Source: Oscillospiraceae bacterium
GTDB lineage: Bacteria > Bacillota > Clostridia > Oscillospirales > QAMX01
Direction: 5' to 3'
NCBI GenBank assembly: GCA_015068345.1
Contig: SVKS01000011.1
Span: forward strand, 1-35,556
DNA length: 35,556 bases
Numbering within the stretch: position 1 is the stretch's first letter; every line of letters starts with the position of its first letter. The notes below the pieces were generated by a model. It made no database searches, was not told where the DNA came from, and worked only from the letters and a program-made list of their open reading frames with translations. A program made the translations under genes and the position numbers. Shown here in pieces: positions 6,135 through 12,807 of the stretch.

Positions 6135-8495
6135 ATGACATTACGAGATTTGAAAATCAATCAAAGTGCGGTTATCAATCAAGTAGGGGGCGAAGGCTCT
6201 CTGCGTCAGCACTTTTTGGATATGGGGTTGATTCCGGGAGCGGAAGTCACTCTGATTAAGTATGCACCCATGGGGGATCCTATGGAGATCCACATCCATG
6301 GCTACTCTCTGACGCTTCGTCTGGAGGATGCGGAAAAAGTGACCTTGTTTGCCGAAACGGTGGTTCCGGCAGACTTTGATAAAGAAGTCGTATCCCGTAA
6401 AGATCCGGAACGGGAGCATCCCGGGCTTGGAGAAAATGGCAAGTATCACGTGAAGGCGGATGAAAGTCCCTTGCCAAAGGGAACTACCCTGACCTTTGCC
6501 CTAGCCGGGAACCAGAACTGCGGGAAAACCACCCTGTTTAACCAGCTGACCGGATCCAATCAGCACGTTGGGAACTTCCCGGGGGTCACGGTGGACCGCA
6601 AAAGTGGTGCCATCCGGGGACACAGCGATACCGAGGTGACCGATCTGCCCGGTATTTACTCTCTTTCTCCTTATAGCAGAGAGGAATTGGTGTCCCGGGA
6701 ATTTATTCTGAGTGAAAAACCCACCGGGATCATCAACATTGTGGATGCCACCAACATTGAGCGCAATCTTTACCTGACCATGCAGCTCATTGAGCTGGGG
6801 ATCCCCATGGTGTTGGCCCTGAATATGATGGACGAAGTCCGTGGAAACGGCGGCTCCATTGATATCAACGCCATGGAAGAAATGTTTGGCGTACCGGTGG
6901 TCCCCATTTCGGCCTCCCGCAACGAAGGCGTAGCGGAGTTGGTGGACCACGCCATCCACGTGGCGCAGTTCCAGGAGCATCCCGGAAGACAGGATTTTTG
7001 CGACAGCTCAGACCATGGCGGGGCGGTGCATCGCTGTTTGCATGGTATTGTGCATCTGATCGATGACCACGCCAAGGCGGCGGGAATCCCCACCAAATTT
7101 GCCGCCAGCAAGCTGGTGGAAGGGGATGAACGGGTACTGGAAGCCCTTCAATTGACCGAAAATGAGAAGGAAATGCTGGAGCATATTATTACCCAAATGG
7201 AGGAAGAGCGGGGCCTGGACCGGGCGGCAGCCATTGCGGACATGCGTTTTGCCTTCATCCGCAAGGTTTGCGAAAAAACGGTACATAAGCCCCGGGAAAG
7301 CAAGGAACAGATTCGTTCGGGTCGCTTGGATAAGCTTTTGACAGGAAAATATACCGCTATTCCGGTCTTTATTTTGATCATGGCGGCGGTGTTCTGGCTT
7401 ACCTTTAACGTGATCGGTGCCTGGCTTCAAGGGTTACTGGAGGGGGGTATAGAATGGCTCACCGGCCTGGTGGATAACCTGCTGACCAACTGGGGAATCA
7501 ATGAGGCCCTGCACTCGTTGGTGATCGATGGGATCTTCAACGGGGTGGGAAGCGTATTGAGTTTTATCCCGGTGATCGTGACCCTCTTTTTCTTCCTCTC
7601 CCTTCTGGAGGACAGCGGCTACATGGCCCGTATCGCCTTTGTGATGGATAAGCTTTTGCGGAAAATCGGCCTTTCGGGGCGAAGCATTGTGCCCATGCTG
7701 ATCGGCTTTGGCTGCACTGTACCGGGGGTTATGGCCAGCCGGACCTTGCCTTCCGAGCGGGACCGCAAAATGACCATCCTTTTGACTCCGTTTATGAGCT
7801 GTACGGCAAAGCTTCCCATTTATGGGTTCTTTACCTCGGTATTTTTTCCAAAGTACAGCGGACTCATTATGGTGGGACTCTATTTCCTGGGTATCGTTGT
7901 TGCGGTACTGATCGCCCTGCTTTCAAAAAACACCATGTTTAAGGGGGAAGCAGTCCCCTTTGTTATGGAGCTTCCCAATTACCGTATGCCTGGGGTGAAA
8001 AACGTGGCCTTCCTTCTGTGGGACAAGGCCAAGGACTTCCTGCAACGGGCTTTTACGGTGATCTTCCTGGCTACGGTGGTGGTTTGGTTCCTACAAAGCT
8101 TTGACTTCCGGCTGAATTTGGTAGTGGATTCCAAAGATAGCATCCTGGCGGTGGTGGCCGGTGTTCTGGCCCCGGTGTTTAAACCCCTGGGATTTGGGGA
8201 TTGGCGGGTGTCCACCGCACTGATCGCCGGATTCATGGCGAAAGAAAGCGTGGTATCCACCCTTACCGTTCTGGTAGGGAGTGAAGCGGCCTTTGCCGGC
8301 ATTTTAACACCCCTTTCGGCACTGGCACTCCTGGTCTTCTGCTTGCTTTATACGCCCTGTGTGGCGGCAGTGGCCTCTATCAAGCGGGAAATGGGCGGAA
8401 AATGGGCTTTCGGCGTGGTGGTATTCCAGTGCGCGGTGGCGTGGCTCTGTGCGCTGCTGATCCGACTGATTGGTATGGTTCTTGGCGCTTCCTGA
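6135..8495 (+). CDS. feoB: FeoA-FeoB fusion, ferrous iron transporter
   Basis: This 786-residue protein imports Fe(II) across the cytoplasmic membrane. Residues 1-75 form a FeoA SH3-like domain (HFLDMGLIPGAEV). The FeoB G domain follows: G1 GNQNCGKTT at 125-133, NFPGVTVD as switch region, G3 DLPG at 170-173, G4 NMMD at 230-233, and G5 within PISASRNEGV. The polytopic part starts near residue 410 and includes the paired gate segments SLLEDSGYMARIAF and GFGCTVPGV. FeoA and FeoB are usually separate genes, and fusions are known in some Clostridia. The start follows AAGGAAG. No FeoC gene is present. It is a single-gene unit with its own promoter, operator-like palindrome and terminator. Confidence 0.95.
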   Translation: MTLRDLKINQSAVINQVGGEGSLRQHFLDMGLIPGAEVTLIKYAPMGDPMEIHIHGYSLTLRLEDAEKVTLFAETVVPADFDKEVVSRKDPEREHPGLGENGKYHVKADESPLPKGTTLTFALAGNQNCGKTTLFNQLTGSNQHVGNFPGVTVDRKSGAIRGHSDTEVTDLPGIYSLSPYSREELVSREFILSEKPTGIINIVDATNIERNLYLTMQLIELGIPMVLALNMMDEVRGNGGSIDINAMEEMFGVPVVPISASRNEGVAELVDHAIHVAQFQEHPGRQDFCDSSDHGGAVHRCLHGIVHLIDDHAKAAGIPTKFAASKLVEGDERVLEALQLTENEKEMLEHIITQMEEERGLDRAAAIADMRFAFIRKVCEKTVHKPRESKEQIRSGRLDKLLTGKYTAIPVFILIMAAVFWLTFNVIGAWLQGLLEGGIEWLTGLVDNLLTNWGINEALHSLVIDGIFNGVGSVLSFIPVIVTLFFFLSLLEDSGYMARIAFVMDKLLRKIGLSGRSIVPMLIGFGCTVPGVMASRTLPSERDRKMTILLTPFMSCTAKLPIYGFFTSVFFPKYSGLIMVGLYFLGIVVAVLIALLSKNTMFKGEAVPFVMELPNYRMPGVKNVAFLLWDKAKDFLQRAFTVIFLATVVVWFLQSFDFRLNLVVDSKDSILAVVAGVLAPVFKPLGFGDWRVSTALIAGFMAKESVVSTLTVLVGSEAAFAGILTPLSALALLVFCLLYTPCVAAVASIKREMGGKWAFGVVVFQCAVAWLCALLIRLIGMVLGAS

Positions 8496-8509
8496 AAGGA
8501 GTAGAATTT

Positions 8510-8549
8510 CCCCTATGCGGATGTTGGCATCCGTGTAGGGGTATTTTTT
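8510..8549 (+). terminator. Terminator of feoAB
   Basis: A 14-bp stem runs CCCCTATGCGGATG / CATCCGTGTAGGGG (with two G-T pairs) around a TTGG loop. It is followed by TATTTTTT. Confidence 0.9.
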
Positions 8550-8559
8550 ACGGATCATA

Positions 8560-8588
8560 TTGACGGAAGAATGGCTTTGTGCTAAAAT
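8560..8588 (+). promoter_or_regulatory. Promoter of the G3E GTPase pair
   Basis: TTGACG (8560-8565) and TAAAAT (8583-8588) are separated by 17 bp. Confidence 0.7.
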
Positions 8589-8644
8589 AAAGAAAATACG
8601 AATGTGTTGGAATCTATGCTTTTTCATATTAAGGAGGATATAAA

Positions 8645-9856
8645 ATGACGAAAATCAATGTAATCTCCGGATTTTTGGGTGCGGGGAAGACTACCTTTAT
8701 CAAACGGTTGATCGGTGAAGTATTTCAGGGCGAAAAGCTGGTCCTGATTGAAAATGAGTTTGGCGAAATTGGCGTAGACGGCGGCTTTCTGCAGGATGCA
8801 GGGATCCAAATCACCGAAATGATTTCCGGTTGTATTTGCTGCAGCCTGGTGGGGGACTTCACCAAGGCGTTGGAGGAGACCATCAAAACCTACACTCCCG
8901 ACCGGATCCTGATCGAACCCTCGGGTGTGGGAAAGCTTTCCGACGTGATTGCGGCGGTGGAACGCATTGGCGATGGGGTCAGCGTGGATACCTGCATCAC
9001 CGTGGTGGATGGCACCAAGTGTAAGCTCTATCGCAGAAACTTTGCTGAGTTCTACGTGGATCAAATCCAGCACGCAAATTGTATTTTGATGACCCGCACC
9101 GATAAGGCCAGCGAAGCTAAAATCGAGGAAGCGGTTAAGATTATCCGGGAGATCAATGGGGAGGCAAACATCATTACCACCCATCTGTCCCTTCTGAGCA
9201 AGGAACAGATCGTGGAAGCCTTCCAGGAGAACACCATGGAAGCTACCCTTCTGGAAGAAACGAAAAAAGCCCATGCTCATCATCATGATCATGAGGAAGA
9301 GTGCGAATGCGGCTGCCATGAGCATCATCACGAGCACCACCATCATGACCATGAGGAAGAGTGCGAATGCGGTTGCCACGAGCATCATCACGAGCATCAC
9401 CATCATGACCACGATGAAGAATGCGAATGCGGTTGCCACAAGCATCATCACGAGCATCACCATCATGACCACGATGAAGAATGCGAATGCGGTTGCCATG
9501 AGCATCATCACCATCATCATGACCATGACGAGGAATGCACTTGCGGTTGTCATGACCACCATCACCACCATCACCATGCGGACGAAGCATTCACTTCCTG
9601 GGGTTTCGAAACCGCCAGAAAATATACCGAAGAAGAGATCAAGCAGATACTTACTGCCTTGGATGGGGAAGAATACGGTTCTGTTTTACGTGCCAAAGGT
9701 ATGGTGGACGGGGGGGATCATTGGATCTACTTCGACTACGTACCCGGTGAACCGGAAGTACGTACCGGTGCTGCCTGCATTATTGGCAAAATCTGCGTAA
9801 TCGGTGCCGAACTGCACGAGGAAAAGCTTGCAGAGCTGTTTGGCAAAGCAAACTGA
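8645..9856 (+). CDS. G3E-family (CobW-type) GTPase with Cys/His metal-binding repeats
   Basis: This 403-residue protein belongs to the G3E GTPases, which load metal into proteins or act as metallochaperones (CobW, YjiA, ZNG1). The Walker A motif GFLGAGKTT is at residues 9-17. The family metal motif GCICC gives Cys63, Cys65 and Cys66. Residues about 210-312 are an insert of five Cys/His units with cores at Cys220/222/224, 240/242/244, 260/262/264, 280/282/284 and 298/300/302, separated by His runs. The CobW C-terminal domain follows to the end. The start has a consensus AAGGAGG. It is first in an operon with another G3E protein and lies directly after feoAB, which suggests Zn, Fe, Ni or Co handling. 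The metal is not determinable here. Confidence 0.93.
   Translation: MTKINVISGFLGAGKTTFIKRLIGEVFQGEKLVLIENEFGEIGVDGGFLQDAGIQITEMISGCICCSLVGDFTKALEETIKTYTPDRILIEPSGVGKLSDVIAAVERIGDGVSVDTCITVVDGTKCKLYRRNFAEFYVDQIQHANCILMTRTDKASEAKIEEAVKIIREINGEANIITTHLSLLSKEQIVEAFQENTMEATLLEETKKAHAHHHDHEEECECGCHEHHHEHHHHDHEEECECGCHEHHHEHHHHDHDEECECGCHKHHHEHHHHDHDEECECGCHEHHHHHHDHDEECTCGCHDHHHHHHHADEAFTSWGFETARKYTEEEIKQILTALDGEEYGSVLRAKGMVDGGDHWIYFDYVPGEPEVRTGAACIIGKICVIGAELHEEKLAELFGKAN
9272..9582 (+). repeat. In-frame 60-bp tandem repeat encoding a Cys/His-rich metal-binding tract
   Basis: The segment GAGTGCGAATGCGG and its variants recur at 9299, 9359, 9419 and 9479, a period of exactly 60 bp (20 codons). A fifth, shorter unit follows after 54 bp. 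Each unit encodes a variant of EECECGCHEHHHEHHHHDH. Small synonymous differences between copies indicate older duplications under coding constraint. Confidence 0.95.
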
Positions 9857-9874
9857 GCGAAAGGCTGTGACAGA

Positions 9875-10819
9875 ATGCGAGAAGAAAGAAAAACTCCGGT
9901 ATTTGTAATCAACGGCTTTTTGGAGAGCGGAAAGACCACCTTTATTCGGGATGCCATCGTGCGGGACCCCGAGATGGAAGCCGAGCGAGTGGTAATTCTA
10001 TGCTGTGAGGAAGGCGAAGTCGAAATGGATTCCCTTCCGGATAACGTACACGTGCTGGTGGTGGAGGAAAAGGAAGACTTCACAAGTGAGCTGCTGGCCG
10101 ATATCGAGAGAAAATATCACCCCACTTATATGATCATCGAATACAACGGCGTGTGGGGGATGAAAACCCTTTATGATACGGAGATCCCCAATACATGGCG
10201 TTATTCGGCCCAATTTACCATCATCAATGCCGAGACCTTCGAAATGTATTTTGAGAATATGAAGGGTGTATTTGCCGATATGTTACGCATGTCGGCACGG
10301 GTCTTCATGAATCGTTGCAATCGGGGTGATAACTTCAAGTATTTCAAGGATAGCATCAAATCCTGCTGCCCCCATGCGGAAATCATCTACATGAATGACG
10401 AGGAAGGCTTCCTGGATATTATGTTGGAAGAGGACCTGCCCTATGATATCCACGCCGACGTCGTTGCAATCGAACCGGATGACTATATGACCTGGTATAT
10501 CGATATGCAGGATGAACCCGACCGTTACGAGGGAAAAGTGGTGGAATTTGAAGCCCAGGCGGCACATCCGGAATATTTCCGGGAGGATTTCTTCCTGGCA
10601 GGGAATATGGTTATGACCTGCTGCGAGGATGATATGCAGTTTTTGGGTTTTGTGTGCCAGTATGATAAGGCACTGCTTTTGAAAGAAGACAGGCGCATGA
10701 AGGTGCGGGCTAAGGTTCATTACGAGTTTGCACCGGAATACGAGATGGAAGGTCCGGTTTTGTATGTGGAGAAAACCACCACGGTGCAGGGCCTGGATAA
10801 AAAGAGAAAGAAGAAGTAA
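9875..10819 (+). CDS. G3E-type GTPase fused to a TIGR03943/DUF1980-like C-terminal domain
   Basis: This is a 314-residue protein. Walker A GFLESGKTT is at residues 14-22. The CxCC metal motif of CobW proteins is missing; Cys43-Cys44 (LCCEEGEVEM) sit at another place. After about residue 200 the segments DEPDRYEGKVVEFEAQ, NMVMTCCEDD (Cys249-Cys250) and GFVCQYDKA (Cys261) strongly recall the C-terminal half of TIGR03943/DUF1980 (YcgQ-type) proteins. Those are normally encoded beside a permease in Firmicutes. The tail is basic (KKRKKK). The gene begins 18 bp after the other G3E gene, with a modest AAAGG site, so they form one operon. A role in metal delivery is inferred; domain assignment is by memory. 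Confidence 0.8.
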   Translation: MREERKTPVFVINGFLESGKTTFIRDAIVRDPEMEAERVVILCCEEGEVEMDSLPDNVHVLVVEEKEDFTSELLADIERKYHPTYMIIEYNGVWGMKTLYDTEIPNTWRYSAQFTIINAETFEMYFENMKGVFADMLRMSARVFMNRCNRGDNFKYFKDSIKSCCPHAEIIYMNDEEGFLDIMLEEDLPYDIHADVVAIEPDDYMTWYIDMQDEPDRYEGKVVEFEAQAAHPEYFREDFFLAGNMVMTCCEDDMQFLGFVCQYDKALLLKEDRRMKVRAKVHYEFAPEYEMEGPVLYVEKTTTVQGLDKKRKKK

Positions 10820-10830
10820 ATATCAAGACA

Positions 10831-10870
10831 AACACCCAGCGAAGCGAGAAATAAGGCTTCGTTGGGTGTT
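10831..10870. terminator. Bidirectional terminator between the G3E operon and sigK
   Basis: AACACCCAGCGAAGC (10831-10845) pairs with GCTTCGTTGGGTGTT (10856-10870): 15 bp with one G-T pair, followed by T-rich sequence. Confidence 0.85.
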
Positions 10871-10875
10871 TTGTA

Positions 10876-11562
10876 TTATCCCTCGGAAAGAGAGTTCTTC
10901 AGTTTTTCCATGGCACTTTTTTCGATGCGGGAGATGTAACTCCTGGATATGCCGCAGAGGGCGGCTACCTCTCGTTGTGTCATGGCCTGGTGTCCCCGCA
11001 GACCATAGCGGCGGATCAGAATAAAACGTTCCCTGGCGGTGAGAACACGGTCAATTTCGTGCTCCAGAAGGCGGATTTCTTCCTTGAGTCCCACCAATTC
11101 TGGAAGGTCGTCATCATAGGAAAGGGTATCCAGAATTTCCAGGGTATTGCCGTCATCGTCGGTTTCGATGGCTTCCTGCATGCTCAATTCCACGCTACGG
11201 CGCTTTAATACCCGAAAATGCATGAAAATTTCGTTTTCGATGCATCGTGCGGCGAAGGTCGCCAGGCGAATGTTTTTCTCAGCTTTGAAGGAGTCTACCG
11301 CCTTGATCAATCCAATGGTACCAATGGAGATCAAGTCATCCGGCTCGTCGGTGGCGGTATAATACTTTTTTGCCACATGAGCCACCAGCCGAAGATTGTG
11401 CAGAATGAGTGTATTCCGAGCCTCCTGATCTCCCCGGGCCATGGCAGTCAGGTAACGTCGCTCTTCCTCGGCGGAAAGCGGTTTTGGGAAACCGGATTCT
11501 CGGGTAAGCGACAGCCGTGTGAAAAAGCTGTTGAGCAAAAGGGAAACAAATGCAGATATCAA
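10876..11562 (-). CDS. sigK: RNA polymerase sporulation sigma factor sigma-K
   Basis: This sigma-70-family factor directs late mother-cell transcription during sporulation. FPKPLSAEEERRYL, NLRLVAHVAKKY, DLISIGTIGLIKAVDSF, ATFAARCIENEIFMH and the region 4.2 helix ISRSYISRIEKSAMEKL match sigma-K in order. A hydrophobic N-terminal stretch (SAFVSLLLNSFF) precedes FPKPL, as in pro-sigma-K, where it is removed by SpoIVFB. I place the start at TTG 11562, about 11 bases below a sigma-E-like promoter and after GGTGGGG. GTG at 11571 and ATG at 11610 are alternatives in the same frame, the latter giving 244 residues. The gene is whole, with no skin-type interruption. Confidence 0.9.
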   Translation of the reverse strand: MISAFVSLLLNSFFTRLSLTRESGFPKPLSAEEERRYLTAMARGDQEARNTLILHNLRLVAHVAKKYYTATDEPDDLISIGTIGLIKAVDSFKAEKNIRLATFAARCIENEIFMHFRVLKRRSVELSMQEAIETDDDGNTLEILDTLSYDDDLPELVGLKEEIRLLEHEIDRVLTARERFILIRRYGLRGHQAMTQREVAALCGISRSYISRIEKSAMEKLKNSLSEG

Positions 11563-11579
11563 ATCAATCACCCCACCTA

Positions 11580-11608
11580 CTAGTATGCAGGAGGGGTGAG
11601 AAATAGAC
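11580..11608 (-). promoter_or_regulatory. Sigma-E-like promoter of sigK
   Basis: The minus strand reads GTCTATT (11602-11608), 14 bp, then CATACTAG (11580-11587). The Bacillus sigma-E consensus is close to GnATATT-N14-CATACAnT. This fits the known dependence of sigK on sigma-E. The match is partial. Confidence 0.45.
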
Positions 11609-11658
11609 ATATTTACCTGCTATTCGACAGAGTCTGTACCTTTGAATCGGCTGGCAAA

Positions 11659-11919
11659 TCAGTCCTTTTCAATGTAGAAGAGACAAAGGGTCAGGTCATC
11701 CAGGGCTATGGCGTCCAGGTGGAACGGATAGTAGGAATCTACCACCTTATTCTCCCCAACGGGAGTAAGGGTTTCCACCAGGGTGTAATCCTCGCATTGA
11801 TTTGCCAGGTTGCTGAGGGTGGTGGAGCGGTCGGTGACCAGATAGGGAGAAAATCCCGGGAAAATATTGAGTTCTGCTGTGAATATTGTTTGATGGCAGG
11901 GAAGGCAAAGGGGACTCAC
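11659..11919 (-). pseudogene. Coding-like remnant of unknown gene
   Basis: The 86-codon frame begins at a GTG without a ribosome site and ends before sigK. Codon choice is typical of neighbouring genes (GAC, CTG, ACC, GCC), and the protein text (YLVTDRSTTLSNLANQ, FHLDAIALDDLTLCLFYIEKD) looks like the C-terminal end of a real protein rather than noise. I do not recognise the family. The frame is the same as that of the activase gene, separated only by its TAG stop at 11950-11952 and ten sense codons. The simplest reading is the 3' remnant of a gene truncated when the adjacent GRE block arrived. A genuine small gene, or a readthrough extension, is also possible. Confidence 0.35.
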
Positions 11920-11949
11920 CCGGTGGGAGTGGATCCCCCAAAAACGAAG

Positions 11950-12807
11950 CTATTGGACAAAAAGCGTGCGAAAGGCGGTCATTTCCTCGTCTGTGGGAAC
12001 CCGATAAGTGGGAGCAGCTTGACCTAGGGCGGCGTATTTGTGTTCCCCGAGCCGGTGGTAGGGGAGAAGTTCCGTCCCGGAAAGACCCAGAGAAGCCAGA
12101 AAAGTGGCGATTCTTCCCATTTCAGCAGGATCAGCATTGAATCCGGGGATCACCGGAACGCGTATCAGAATATCTCCCGGAAAACCCTTTGAAAGCCTGG
12201 TCAGATTTTCCAGGATCTGATTGTTTTCCACCCCGGTCCCCGAGCGGTGCAATTCCCCCGAAAAGGCCTTGATGTCGTAGAGAAAGAGGTCGGTATAGGG
12301 CATGACCTGTTCGAAGTGGGAAAAAGGCACATTTCCTGCGGTATCCACAGCGGTGTGGATACCCGAAGATCGGCAGGCTGCCAAGATTTCCGCAAGGAAA
12401 TCGGGATATAACATACACTCTCCCCCGGAAAAGGTAACTCCGCCGCCGGAATTATCATAAAATGCTTTATCCTTGACGATTTCACGAAGCATCTCGTCCA
12501 TGGTATATTCCTTACCGCAGATCTCTCTTGCATCGTGTGGGCAATACATCGTGCATTTGCCGCAAAGATCGCATGTTTCAAGTGCGTTGGGGCACTTTTC
12601 TTTGCATTTACCGCAACCGGTACACTTGTTTTTGTAAAACAGCATTTGCGGAGCCGCACATTGACTTTCGGGATTGTGACACCACGCACAGTGCAGATTA
12701 CACCCCTTGAAAAACACCGTGGTGCGAATCCCGGGCCCGTCTACATAGGAATTTCGCTGAATATCAAAAACGGTTGCGGTCAGTATTTCAGAGTGTTGCA
12801 TTGTCAT
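11950..12807 (-). CDS. Glycyl-radical enzyme activating enzyme (radical SAM)
   Basis: This 285-residue enzyme uses S-adenosylmethionine and a 4Fe-4S cluster to install the glycyl radical on a partner enzyme. The radical-SAM motif CNLHCAWC gives Cys36, Cys40 and Cys43. Next come two ferredoxin-type clusters, CTGCGKCKEKCP (Cys62/65/68/72) and CDLCGKCTMYCP (Cys79/82/85/89). These are found in activators of dehydratase-type GREs but not in classical pyruvate formate-lyase activase. The start ATG overlaps the stop of the upstream GRE (ATGA) and follows GGAG, so the two are translationally coupled. It therefore activates the GRE at 12804-14924. Confidence 0.93.
   Translation of the reverse strand: MTMQHSEILTATVFDIQRNSYVDGPGIRTTVFFKGCNLHCAWCHNPESQCAAPQMLFYKNKCTGCGKCKEKCPNALETCDLCGKCTMYCPHDAREICGKEYTMDEMLREIVKDKAFYDNSGGGVTFSGGECMLYPDFLAEILAACRSSGIHTAVDTAGNVPFSHFEQVMPYTDLFLYDIKAFSGELHRSGTGVENNQILENLTRLSKGFPGDILIRVPVIPGFNADPAEMGRIATFLASLGLSGTELLPYHRLGEHKYAALGQAAPTYRVPTDEEMTAFRTLFVQ

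Noticed and set aside
8624-9577. A Met/Val-rich minus-strand frame resembling a membrane protein
   Set aside because: It is the complement of the His/Asp codon repeats (CAT/CAC read as ATG/GTG) in the G3E GTPase gene and only mimics a hydrophobic protein.
9272-9582. Regular repeats considered as a CRISPR array
   Set aside because: The repeats are in frame, have no unique spacers, and encode a Cys/His tract within a GTPase.
11569-11598. Inverted repeat CACCCCACCT / AGGAGGGGTG near the sigK start, read as an RNA switch
   Set aside because: If the sigma-E-like promoter is right, transcription begins inside the repeat, so no such RNA hairpin would form; it would matter only if a start upstream of 11610 exists.
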